From Zopfochytrium polystomum (lineage: Eukaryota > Chytridiomycota > Chytridiomycetes > Chytridiales > Chytridiaceae): a stretch of 64,000 bases of DNA. Of this stretch, positions 56,001-64,000 are shown piece after piece (within the stretch, counting starts at the first letter, position 1; each line of letters begins with the position of its first letter). The notes under the pieces were generated by a model. That model did not search any database, had not been told where the DNA came from, and saw only the letters and a program-made list of their open reading frames with translations. A program made the position numbers and the translations under genes. The stretch covers positions 124,001 through 188,000 of the forward strand of contig JAIVFJ010000008.1 of NCBI GenBank assembly GCA_025765615.1. The letters are read 5' to 3'.

Positions 56001-56453
56001 AAGCTCATCAAAACAGCTAAAGAGATGACGCGGGATATCGAGCGCGTCGCGTCGGCTGCTGCTGCGCTTGTGTCGCTCGCTGCTGCTCGGCCGGAAACAC
56101 AGGGCGACGGGTCGGGCGCGCCGAGCTTGACTGAGAATGGGGGAGGTGGCGCCTCTTCGCTCGGTTGGCCCCGTGGGCCAGATAGAGGCCACGTGCGGGT
56201 TCTGTTGCTGGCGGGAGCTGCAGACCGTCTGGACAATCTTGCTCAGGAGCTCAAGATTCTCGCGGCAAGCCGTGTTCTATTTGGAATCGATGGCGGTGGC
56301 CATAGGGAAAGGGAAGAGAGATTAGTTTCTTGGTCCAACCGCGTTTCGAGGGCAGTGCAAAGCTGCGTGAATGAGGCGGAGAGGGTGGGAAACAGTGTCG
56401 GAAAAAAGTTCAAACGGAATGCTTTCCGCTCAAAGCGCCAGGTCGAGTATTAA
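53065..56453 (+). CDS. VCL: Vinculin/alpha-catenin family protein, full length
   Basis: Actin-binding adhesion protein. Exons 53065-53290, 53394-54128, 54197-55321, 55422-55744 and 55821-56453 join in frame to 1013 residues (animal vinculin 1066). The head starts HTKTSRTVLAPLAEAVLELI and has QPTADDILKRDMP and MEGTTRLLSVFDDADVRRI, matching the vinculin D1 signature. Helical-bundle repeats follow. A Pro/Ser/His-rich linker of about 60 residues (near residues 420-480) interrupts them, and a Gly-rich loop lies near residue 570. The C-terminal tail is vinculin-like: AAAREILVSASRWSANGNP, ARKLIKTAKEMTRDIERVA, DRLDNLAQELKILAASRV, QSCVNEAERVG, and a basic end (KKFKRNAFRSKR). Partners such as talin are not visible here. 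The family call rests on order and spacing of motifs along the whole protein. Confidence 0.9.
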
Positions 56454-56905
56454 ATCTTTGGCTGAGAGGAGCTGCCCCAGACGTTGCCACTGAAAGCATG
56501 GGATCGATCCTGGTGCGACAGTCCGTATACAAAGAGAAGAATGTCAGACTGGGTCTCTCACAAATCGACATTGCTGCGAACAACGCACTTGGTAATAACC
56601 AGGCCATGACAAATCACACTGTCGTGTAGTCGTTAAACACTCTGTCGACACGATGTGGCTTCATGAATGGGCACGCCGCCATATCGTTGCCGAGCCGCAA
56701 GCGGAGAACAGATTTCGTTCGTCAGATGTCTGACGACACGGGGTTGAAACAGAATTGCTCAAGGCGCTTTTTTTGGCAAGACGTAGTAAATGTATTCGCA
56801 GCACGTTTGCCGTCGGTCGGCACAGGTATGAGGGGGAAATTAAGTACGAAAACAACGAAAGTAAGAGGAAGATATGAATCCGAAGCTCCCGTATCATCAA
56901 TAACA
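56454..56905. other. Gene-free stretch between convergent genes
   Basis: 3' flanks of vinculin and the GNAT-like gene. A 43-codon plus ORF at 56499-56630 (begins MGSILVRQSVYKEKN) is not supported beyond being open. No RNA gene seen. Confidence 0.45.
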
Positions 56906-58066
56906 TCACCCGGACCACAAATCTAGAAACGCTTCCCGCTTAACTTCCCAAAGTGTGAAGGCGGGTCGAGATAAAGTTTGCAAAGAACCGTTGTACGCAC
57001 TGAAATCATCCTCACAATACGACGAGAACATGCGCGCTGAAAGAACTGGTGAAGTTGCTGCAGAGGAAGGCAGTTCTTCTTGAAAGCCGAGCCGTTCCAG
57101 CACCTGCTGCGCTTGAGTCTGGCAAGACGAAGTAGAGTCAATAACACTTTGGACTGATGCTGGAACTCCGGTGGGTCCGCGGCGTTGGAACACATGCAAG
57201 AGAGCCGCGCGAACTGCTTCCGTGGCATAACCTTGACCACAGTGCTGCGGGTCGAGAAAAACTACAAGCTGCGGCGGAGTGGTTTGCGGTGAAGGAATGC
57301 TCGTGTCGCGAGCGAAGACATCCGTAGAAATATTCTGCAAGCGCGTGGAGCTATGCCTGCGCCCTTGGTAGTGCGGCTCCGCCGAATGGGAGTATATGGA
57401 ATGGCCCCATTTCAATCCTTCTGATGAATATGATCCTAATCGTGGGGAAGACGAATCTAGCAGGGAGTCCATGGGCTGTAGATCTCCAAATTTGAGACCA
57501 AGAAAACCAATGCAAGATTGCTCAATTGGTGACCGCACTTTTGGACCACGACTGGGTATGTCGATAGCGCAAGCGGAGGATGACCAAGGGGAGGAGAGGT
57601 CCCCTACAGAAACTGCATCGGCAAGAGAATCGGACTCGGCATCCATGCTTGAAAAAGACGTAAAATCGTCCATGGCATGCCCATTTCCAAGGCTGGAGAT
57701 AGAGCCCGCAGTACTGGCGGTTTCTTTTATAGAACGTCGGGAAATCGCCCAGAGCAAGGAATGGCACGTTCCTGCCGACAACTGTTCGAAAGTGACAGCC
57801 GCCTCCGGATAGTCCTCAATAAAAGAGGAAAGCCAGCTCTCCAGTCGGTATGATGTGGAGCCACGGGAGCTGGCAAAACCTTGCAACGGGTTGGAGGAAG
57901 GAGACGGTGGCGGTGTTGGGTTGTTCAAGTTCAAGACAGTTGGTGAGTGTGCAGTCGGCTTTGATGCTGTACCGTCTGCTGACTGAAGCGAGGCGATGTA
58001 GGATGGCGACAGCGGAAGGAGGGCGAGGCGAGGTGTTTCGATCGGTAGTGAGGAAGATTGTACCAA
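56906..58066 (-). CDS. GNAT-family acetyltransferase-like protein (RimJ/RimL type) with a long insert
   Basis: Single open frame of 386 residues starting MVQSSSLPIETPRLALLPL, the usual beta1 of RimJ-like acetyltransferases. A weak first half (SWLSSFIEDYPEAAVTFEQL) is followed by a Ser-rich insert of about 110 residues. The acetyl-CoA block is QLVVFLDPQHCGQGYATEAV: the pattern Q/R-x-x-G-x-G/A appears as CGQGYATEA. Then VIDSTSSCQTQAQQVLERLGF, the end of the fold where N-x-x-S-x-x-x-L-x-K-x-GF is usual. The usual Asn is replaced and the core is stretched, so activity is uncertain. Substrate unknown. Its 5' flank is the low-complexity region up to SF3A2. Confidence 0.7.
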   Translation of the reverse strand: MVQSSSLPIETPRLALLPLSPSYIASLQSADGTASKPTAHSPTVLNLNNPTPPPSPSSNPLQGFASSRGSTSYRLESWLSSFIEDYPEAAVTFEQLSAGTCHSLLWAISRRSIKETASTAGSISSLGNGHAMDDFTSFSSMDAESDSLADAVSVGDLSSPWSSSACAIDIPSRGPKVRSPIEQSCIGFLGLKFGDLQPMDSLLDSSSPRLGSYSSEGLKWGHSIYSHSAEPHYQGRRHSSTRLQNISTDVFARDTSIPSPQTTPPQLVVFLDPQHCGQGYATEAVRAALLHVFQRRGPTGVPASVQSVIDSTSSCQTQAQQVLERLGFQEELPSSAATSPVLSARMFSSYCEDDFSAYNGSLQTLSRPAFTLWEVKREAFLDLWSG

Positions 58067-58624
58067 GGGTATTTGCGATGGTTGGAGAGAATGCTGCTGC
58101 CAATGACTATCTGGGGGGACCGCCGTCGTCAGGGCCGGCTGCTGCCCCTTGCGAGGGTCGCGGCAGGGTGGGCGACGGCATCGACGCAGACGACAGTATT
58201 GAGGAAGACAGCAGCGTTGGCGACGTCAACAGGGCGGAGGTTGGGCGTGCTAAGGACGAGCTTGATTCGGGCGAGGCGAAGGCCATTCGGAGTAAATCAC
58301 AAACAAGAGCAAGCAAGCAAGCAAGCAGGAAGAGCACGCGGCAACCACGAGGATGGAAGGATCGAAGAGAGAGTGCGAGGTTGTTGCTGTTTGTTGTTTG
58401 TTTGTTGTTTGGAGGACGGTGAGAACAGAATGGAAAATGAATGAGGCCGCGAGGAGGAGGAGATTTTTGGCGTTTTGTTGTTCGTTTGTTTGTTTGGGCG
58501 GGATGCCAAATCGAGCGTGAATCACAAGCTGTAGCAAAGAAAAGATGGTTGTGAAAAGAAAAAAAAAAAAGAGTCGGGGAGCAAGAGTGAGATAGAGAGA
58601 CAGAGAGAGACAGAGAGAGAGAGA

Positions 58625-58663
<39 letters not shown>

Positions 58664-58959
58664 CGAGAGAGAGACATTTTTTTTTGGTCATTGATAACAG
58701 ATCCAAGCTTTTTCATTGGTTAGAGATTTCCCTTCCTGTCCAGCAACAGCTCCCAATTGAATCACCCCCCAACCTGGGAACAACTGACGGGTTCTTCCGA
58801 GCTTGACAAGTGGCGTTGGTTACTTCGTTGTTTCGTCAGTGCGGAATGCCTCGGGAGACAGCACACACACACACACACACACAAACTTGAAGCAGGCCAC
58901 AAGATTCTGTTGCTTTATTCACAACAGTCTGTCGAGAGCAAAGACACTTGCTCAGTGAG
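58067..58959. other. 0.9-kb gene-free stretch with GA and CA microsatellites
   Basis: Upstream region of the GNAT-like gene and 3' flank of SF3A2. Contains GTTTGTT-rich repeats near 58388-58415, a (GA)n tract at 58589-58674 and (CA)n at 58862-58882. Open frames here are low complexity. Confidence 0.5.
58589..58674. repeat. Long (GA)n microsatellite
   Basis: Purine-only dinucleotide tract of about 86 bp with several single-base interruptions. Confidence 0.9.
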
Positions 58960-59981
58960 CTACATCACCGGCCGAGCATTCGCGCCAGTCGGAGCAAATC
59001 CAGGGCCGCCACCGGATGCTCCTGGCGGGGGCCCTCTGACAGCGGAAAACCCAGACTCTCCGCCCATTCCGGGTGCCCTGTCCACCTTAAAGAAAAACTG
59101 CAAGTGAAACTGCCGCGCATCGGGGTCCCAATGTGTCCAGAATTTCCCTTCCCCTCGATCAATTTCCCGGCTTTGAATTTTGAATGCTATGGTTTCGTAA
59201 GGCTCTGCTGCAATAAGCAAGTACTGGTATGCCTTGTTCGGGGGTTCCACGTGTTGTTCGTACGCCGACATGAAACGGTGGCGAGGTTTAAAGTTTTGTT
59301 GTTGAAGGTTGCCGGCGGGAAGCCCAACCATATCAGGGTATTGGATCTGAAAGAGAAGACCGAGCTGCTGCGTCAGCCGGTCGCGAACTTTCGTAACCTT
59401 GTAGCCTGGTCGTCCGATCTTGACCCCACCCTTACGCGGAACGATAACATCCGGTCCACCAATTCCGGGACCTCCTGTGATCAAACGAGTACCTGACGCT
59501 GCCAGTGCCGCGAGCGTCGGTCCACCACCTACAATCACAATTAGAAATTTCAAAGGGCTCGCCTCGACCAACCAATGCTGAGATCTCGAGCATCACGAGC
59601 AGCCCGTCGCTGCAAATTTGTCTGATGTTTTTTGCCCTGTGTGTGCGCAAGATAGGATCCTTCGTTGCTATGAAGAGTCAGACATCTAAGGAAACTGTTA
59701 GAATAAAGATGACTCCGCTACTGTTGAAACCAAAAGAAACCACAGATGACGCCTACAGCTTGCACTCATAGGACCCGAGATGATTCTTCATAAAATACGG
59801 ATCTTTGGCGAGGTCGATCGTTTCTAGAGCTAGCTTTCGAAGCCGCTCCCTTCGGTCAACATGTGTCTCTGAGGCGCCGGCCACGCCACCCGATCGGACC
59901 TTGCTGCCAGCGCGATTCTTCACAGAGGTACGTCAGCTTTTCGAGTATGTGCGCAGTTCAGACTCTGACCTGAAAGTCCAT
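58960..59981 (-). CDS. SF3A2: Splicing factor 3A subunit 2 (PRP11/SF3a66)
   Basis: U2 snRNP component that helps the branch-site region bind. Four exons can be traced. The first is 12 nt (59970-59981, MDFQ). The second begins at 59917, NRAGSKVRSGGVAGAS, and continues DRRERLRKLALETIDLAKDPY, FMKNHLGSYECKL. The third starts CLTLHSNEGSYLAHTQGKKH, so the C2H2-type zinc finger spans an intron. The last exon runs GRPGYKVTKVRDRLTQQLGL, FKPRHRFMSAYEQHVEPP, YLLIAAEPYETIAFKIQSRE, KFWTHWDPDARQFHLQFFFK. The tail is short and Gly/Pro-rich (GPPPGASGGGPGF), not the long Pro repeats of animals. The start is forced by the conserved MDFQ. Confidence 0.96.
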
Positions 59982-60218
59982 TGTGTGCCAGTGCCAGATT
60001 CTGCCTTGTCACTGCGCTGACAAGACGGAACGATTTTGGGCTGGTTGCTCTTGGTGGGACTGAACTGTCCGAAAATCGGACCAATGGATCCCCGCGCGCA
60101 ACATCTGGTGTCTCTGATGCCCGTCTCATCGATGGCCGAGCGCTTGGCGATCGGTTGCCGTGGCGAAGGTGGGGTACTAAATGTAGGCAGCAGAAAGCAA
60201 GACTGCCTGGTTTCAGAG

Positions 60219-61609
60219 CATGCAGATTGCCAGGAGTTCGTTGTTACTTACTGATCCATCTCACAGTCTCCGTCGATCCTCTGCCCGACCGTCAAAGCGA
60301 TTTGCGTCTGATTCGCCTTCCTCACCCACGCACAAGTTGGTTATCTTTATATCTTCATTAGCTTTAGTCGTGATTTACGAGTGAGTGCTCACTAGTGGAA
60401 CAGATGAACTCGTCTACTTCATGATTCGATTGAGTCCAGGAGTGGAAGAACTGATGCAAGTTGAGCGCATCGATGGCGCCAGTTCGATATATCCTAAAGG
60501 AGCCTCGGACTCATTCCCGTCACGATCGTTATTTATTGGCGACTTTGTTCAAAGAGGTGTGTTTCAATGCCCGTTTTCTTGGTGTGAAAACCGGAGGCTC
60601 TAAGTTCAAATACAGATGGCTCTCTGTATTTGTTTTCGCGGTTCGACCCACTTTTCCTGCTTCTTCCATTTCTGGAACGAAGTCGGTCTGGCGACGTAAT
60701 TTTGCTTTAGCCTCGTTTTGCAGCATTTTTCTGGAGGCTTGTTCGTAACATCGAATTTGCGTTTGAAATACCTAGGAACCACCGCGGAACCAGTCTGAAC
60801 GGAGCACTGGTCGCGCCGAGCTCTTGGAGAATATTTTGTTCGATCCAAACCTCCCTGAGCTTGCCAATATCGGAAAGCTCCCGTCGCTCCCTCGTCAGCT
60901 TCGGAACATCTGCGATGTTGTTGGTGAGGTGTCATCCTTCTTTAGGCACAGAAAATGACTTTCCTCTATTCATTTGCAGATGATACCCCTGGTTTCACTT
61001 TCTATCGGTTGAATGACGCGAAGGTCGCCGATTGGTTGGAGGCGAAGGTACAGCTGCGGCTACGATGACATTGGTCTGATAACAGTTCAGCACGCAAAAC
61101 TTCTTTCAAACTTTGAGAAGTATGATCTTTTCACGCATGGCCTCGTCACGGAGCGGAACTTTAAGGACGAACAGAAGCTTGGTAAAAGCAGACCTCGGAA
61201 TCGACTTTCATTTTCTTACAAACGAATTTGAAGAGGAGCGACGAAGGCTCGTATTTCAAATAATAGCGGATGCGCTGCCTAAATCGAGGCAGGAGGCGTT
61301 GCTGACGAGACTCAAGTAACGTTTTTCACGGAGTGCAGAACCAGCGGTAGCTGACTTCATTCAATAGTCTCTCCCAAACCCCCGCGTCTGTCACCACCAT
61401 AGCAACGTATGCCGATATCACACCAATGGCACCGTCCCAAACCAACAAGCCGAGAGTTCCTGCAAAATCTGCCAAGGTGATCATCGAACAACCCAACACT
61501 TACTGACTATTTCTAGGGAAAAAATGATAAGTCTGTTGGTGTGAAAAAGCTGGCAACTGCAAGCACAAAGGGCATGAGCACGTTGACAACTTTCTTCAAA
61601 AAGCAGTAG
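60219..61609 (+). CDS. RNASEH2B: Ribonuclease H2 subunit B (5' end uncertain)
   Basis: Accessory subunit of RNase H2, which removes ribonucleotides from DNA. Secure exons, in order, contain GTDELVYFMIRLSPGVEELM, SRSLFIGDFVQ (from about 60399), DGSLYLFSRFDPLFLLLPFL (from 60616; the family's most conserved block), RTEHWSRRAELLENILFDPN region, LPRQLRNICDVV, DDTPGFTFYRLNDAKVADWL, FEKYDLFTHGL, DFHFLTNEFEEERRRLVFQI and a last exon with GMSTLTTFFKKQ. That end has the TFF of a PCNA-interacting peptide, as in human RNASEH2B. The start is not settled: ATG 60219 could give a short first exon, and other ATGs lie at 60083 and 60036. It is head-to-head with SF3A2. Confidence 0.85.
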
Positions 61610-61930
61610 CGTAACTGCACAGACAAACATTTTGCTTTGTTTCTTTTTTGCAAAACTTCACAAGCGGTACTGACGATCGGAGGAGATAAATAAGGTGCGG
61701 GAGTCTTTGGACTACTCATAAAAAAGAAGTAAAGAGCTACGAAGAAGATCTGAACAGAGCAAATAAATAATCACACATTGGGAGTAGATGTCTCGACTTA
61801 ATTAAAGACGGAGAGAAAAGGCCGACTGGTCTCAAACAGGCACCGCTGTAGACGACGGTACTTCAGTAAGGGCTTGTGGAACAGGAATTATTGATTAGAT
61901 TCAATCAGACAATCATTGTTTTAAATGTCG
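61610..61930. other. Gene-free stretch between convergent genes
   Basis: 3' flanks of RNase H2B and of the Ser/Thr-rich protein. A/T-richer than the surroundings. Nothing recognised. Confidence 0.5.
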
Positions 61931-64000
61931 TTACCCACGTGGAAGTACAGCAGGAGTGAATGCTGCGGAGCTTGAGTTGGACTCTGTCGAACCAACCGTG
62001 CTCGTTGCTGTTCGCGTCAAGAATTTAGTAACCTTGTAGGACACGTGCCGAGTCTTAGTGCGGGTCACTAGAGAAGGCGTCACAGTCGAGCTTTCAAGTG
62101 TTGAAGATTCAAAGGGGCTTGAAGGAGTGGAAGCCGTTGCTGAGGTTAAGTCTGCAGTGGAAGCGGCAGTCGATCCCGTCTCCGTGTCCCCTCGAGTCAG
62201 ATCAGATCCAATGACGCTTGGGGAGAGACTTCGCGACGTAGACGACGAACTGCTTGTCGGGAAAGTGCTACTTCCAGAGCTAGCATCAACAGGCGATGAA
62301 CTGGAATCGGAAGCCGTTGAAGATTCTGAGCCAGAAGCGGGGGTTGCAGGTGCGGAAGTTGTTGTTGTTGAATCTGCTGATGATGATAGTCCTTGAGACT
62401 CGGTGGTGGATGTGGACGTCTCAGTGGGTGAAGATGTCACCTCCTCGGTCGAGGTTGGACGCCCCGGCTCGGTGGAAAGAGTTTGCGCATTCGAAATGGA
62501 ATCAGAGGTAGTCGCCTGCGTTGAGATACTCAATCCTGAAGACACACTGTCCGAAGCTGACGACGCGGTGCTTGACGGTGAAGAAGTCGGCGAATCAGAT
62601 GAGGATGGCACACCAGGTTCGGTCGAAGTTATGCTGCTCTCGTCAGTGTTAGTGGGCCGTCCTTCGTCTGACGAAATGGACTGCACGTTAACTAGAGAGG
62701 TTGTAGACGTATCAGCGCTGTTGGAGGTTGTGGTATCTTCGGTAGCCGTGGGTCTGCCATCCTCAGAGGAGATCGTTTGGCGATTGGTGATACTCTGCGT
62801 GGACTCTGAACTGGAGCTTGAATTTTCAGTTTGGGTTACCGTGGTGGTAATGTTTGCGGTGGGTGAGGAAATGAGAGTGGTTGAAGAAGCATCAGCGCTG
62901 TCGGAGGTTGTGGTATCTTCGGTTGCCGTAGGTCTGCCATCCTCGGAGGAGATCGTTTGGCGATTGGTGATGCTCTGCGTGGACTCTGAACTGGAGCTTG
63001 AATTTTCAGATTGGGGTGCCGTGGTGCTAATGTCTGCGGTGGGTGAGGAAATTACAGGACTGCTTGTCTCAGTAGTTATGGTCGTGTCAGTGATTGAGGC
63101 GGCGCTAGTCTCCACGCTTGTGATACCAGCAGCCGACGACGAGAATGAGTTCAAGCTAGAGGCACCTTCGGTGGCGGTTGAACTACTGGTTTCCGTTGCC
63201 GATGGGATATCTGTGCTCGTTGGTCTTCCTGAATTGGTGGATATTGGCTGAATGTTGGTGACTGTTGTAGATTCTGTCGTTGAAACGTCTTCCGTGCTTG
63301 TTGGCCGCCCTGGCTCCGTGGAGACGGACTGAATATTGGTAAGCACGGAACTTGCAATCGTTGAAGCCACTTCCGTGCTGGTGGACAGTCCGTTGGTTGT
63401 GGACAAGGAAGACGCCACCGCATCGGTGTTTGACGAAACGGCAGACTCTGTAGCACTCGCTGTTGAACTTATTTCTGAGCTCGTGTCGATGGTGGGCGAT
63501 ACAGAGGAAGGGCTTTCCAAACTGGTGGACAAGAGCGAAGCTGTGGAGCTGACAGGTTCAGGTACGGAGGAGGTGGCTGTTCCGGAGTCACTTCCTGTCG
63601 GAGAAACCTCCTCACTACTCGTCTGAGTTGAAGTCTCCGTTGAGATCGTCGGTAGAGACGTCGTTTGCGAAACTGAAGAAGAGCTCGGAATCGGGGAGAC
63701 GGAGGATGACGAAGGCTCGGGAGACGCTGCAGGGTTGGAACTCGTCGCGAAGTTTGATGAACTAAACAGAGAGTAGGAATGATGGCGAACCCTCGTTCTG
63801 GTTGAGCGAATTATAGTACTGGACTCGTTCTCAGTTGAGGCCAGTGTCGGAGTCGCCGAGGGTGTGGTCACCACGTTCGAATCAGACACCAGATCAGTCG
63901 TTGTCGGTGTGGGTGGTTGAGAGCTTGTCAGACTACTGCTAGAAGAAAGTATTTGCGTTGAAGGAGTCTGCTGGCTGGTCTCAGTAGAAGCTGCAGTCGG
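61931..64000 (-). CDS. Long Ser/Thr-rich repeat protein, mucin-like surface protein (5' truncated by window)
   Basis: The frame stays open from the right edge to the stop at 61931, giving at least 690 residues, so the N-terminus lies outside the window. Composition is dominated by Ser, Thr, Glu and Pro. A short core recurs: NIQSVSTEPGRPTSTE, NIQPISTNSGRPTST, NRQTISSEDGRPTATE and NVQSISSDEGRPTNT, i.e. a Q-x-[IL]-S-x-x-x-G-R-P-T box about every 25-60 residues. The end is basic and aromatic (RTKTRHVSYKVTKFLTR) and has no hydrophobic tail, so no membrane or GPI anchor is evident. A similar basic box (RSTRTRVRHHSYSLF) lies near the proximal end. A cell-wall or extracellular O-glycosylated protein is inferred. 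Confidence 0.7.
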   Translation of the reverse strand, partial: PTAASTETSQQTPSTQILSSSSSLTSSQPPTPTTTDLVSDSNVVTTPSATPTLASTENESSTIIRSTRTRVRHHSYSLFSSSNFATSSNPAASPEPSSSSVSPIPSSSSVSQTTSLPTISTETSTQTSSEEVSPTGSDSGTATSSVPEPVSSTASLLSTSLESPSSVSPTIDTSSEISSTASATESAVSSNTDAVASSLSTTNGLSTSTEVASTIASSVLTNIQSVSTEPGRPTSTEDVSTTESTTVTNIQPISTNSGRPTSTDIPSATETSSSTATEGASSLNSFSSSAAGITSVETSAASITDTTITTETSSPVISSPTADISTTAPQSENSSSSSESTQSITNRQTISSEDGRPTATEDTTTSDSADASSTTLISSPTANITTTVTQTENSSSSSESTQSITNRQTISSEDGRPTATEDTTTSNSADTSTTSLVNVQSISSDEGRPTNTDESSITSTEPGVPSSSDSPTSSPSSTASSASDSVSSGLSISTQATTSDSISNAQTLSTEPGRPTSTEEVTSSPTETSTSTTESQGLSSSADSTTTTSAPATPASGSESSTASDSSSSPVDASSGSSTFPTSSSSSTSRSLSPSVIGSDLTRGDTETGSTAASTADLTSATASTPSSPFESSTLESSTVTPSLVTRTKTRHVSYKVTKFLTRTATSTVGSTESNSSSAAFTPAVLPRG
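62711..63070. repeat. 180-bp tandem duplication inside the Ser/Thr-rich gene
   Basis: Two adjacent 180-bp copies, 62711-62890 and 62891-63070, differ at only a few positions over most of their length. Each encodes a 60-residue unit containing ITNRQTISSEDGRPTATED. The period is a multiple of three, so the frame is kept. The near-identity implies recent duplication or ongoing conversion. Confidence 0.88.

Noticed and set aside
57850..58422. 190-codon plus ORF opposite the GNAT-like gene
   Set aside because: Antisense to the GNAT frame for part of its length, then low-complexity Arg/Ser/Gly.
1..64000. Biosynthetic gene cluster or viral insertion
   Set aside because: Genes are unrelated housekeeping functions with fungal introns throughout; no polyketide or peptide synthase, capsid, polymerase or integrase signatures were seen.

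Overview
The window looks like a compact, GC-rich, intron-rich nuclear segment of a zoosporic (chytrid-like) fungus. Evidence for a fungus: WSC-type and Ser/Thr-rich wall or surface proteins, a GSY-type glycogen synthase, a GATA factor, NPR2, and short introns with GT..AG ends. Evidence for a flagellated lineage: a complete IFT139/TTC21B gene. A Na,K-ATPase-like type IIC pump and a full-length vinculin homologue, both absent from the usual yeasts and moulds, fit an early-diverging lineage. Species was not determined.

Layout. 1-4.3 kb: a 5'-truncated WSC/Ser-Thr-rich protein with an apparent frameshift, a small membrane protein and a WSC-like membrane sensor. 5-8.1 kb: two tandem peroxisomal dienoyl-CoA isomerase paralogues (ECH1-like) ending in PTS1 signals. 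8.8-16.8 kb: glycogen synthase and a type IIC P-type ATPase. 17.5-30.4 kb: an RS-rich zinc-knuckle protein, an SLC30A9-type transporter, IFT139 and a TilS-like PP-loop protein. 30.5-39.2 kb: a flavin monooxygenase 13 bp downstream of RAD17, an FtsJ/MRM2 methyltransferase with a YwbE-like tail, EMG1 and an HDHD2-type phosphatase. 39.3-44 kb: a secreted M64 metallopeptidase, an unknown small gene and a GATA factor. 45-50.6 kb: ARPC2, BUB3 and NPRL2. 50.9-58 kb: an unknown Cys-containing protein, vinculin and a GNAT-like protein. 59-64 kb: SF3A2, RNase H2 subunit B and the 3' part of a long Ser/Thr-rich repeat protein.

There is no sign of a virus, a transposon, CRISPR, or a single biosynthetic cluster. 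Most genes are housekeeping: peroxisomal beta-oxidation, glycogen, cilium, rRNA and tRNA modification, DNA-damage and spindle checkpoints, splicing, and actin/adhesion. Many neighbours are head-to-head with start codons only about 20-150 bp apart, so shared promoters are likely. Intergenic DNA is rich in homopolymer A/T runs and microsatellites.

Exon boundaries were read by eye, from GT/AG sites, reading-frame continuity and family conservation. Where exon lengths are given they keep the frame. Family assignments rest on recognised motifs, not on database searches.
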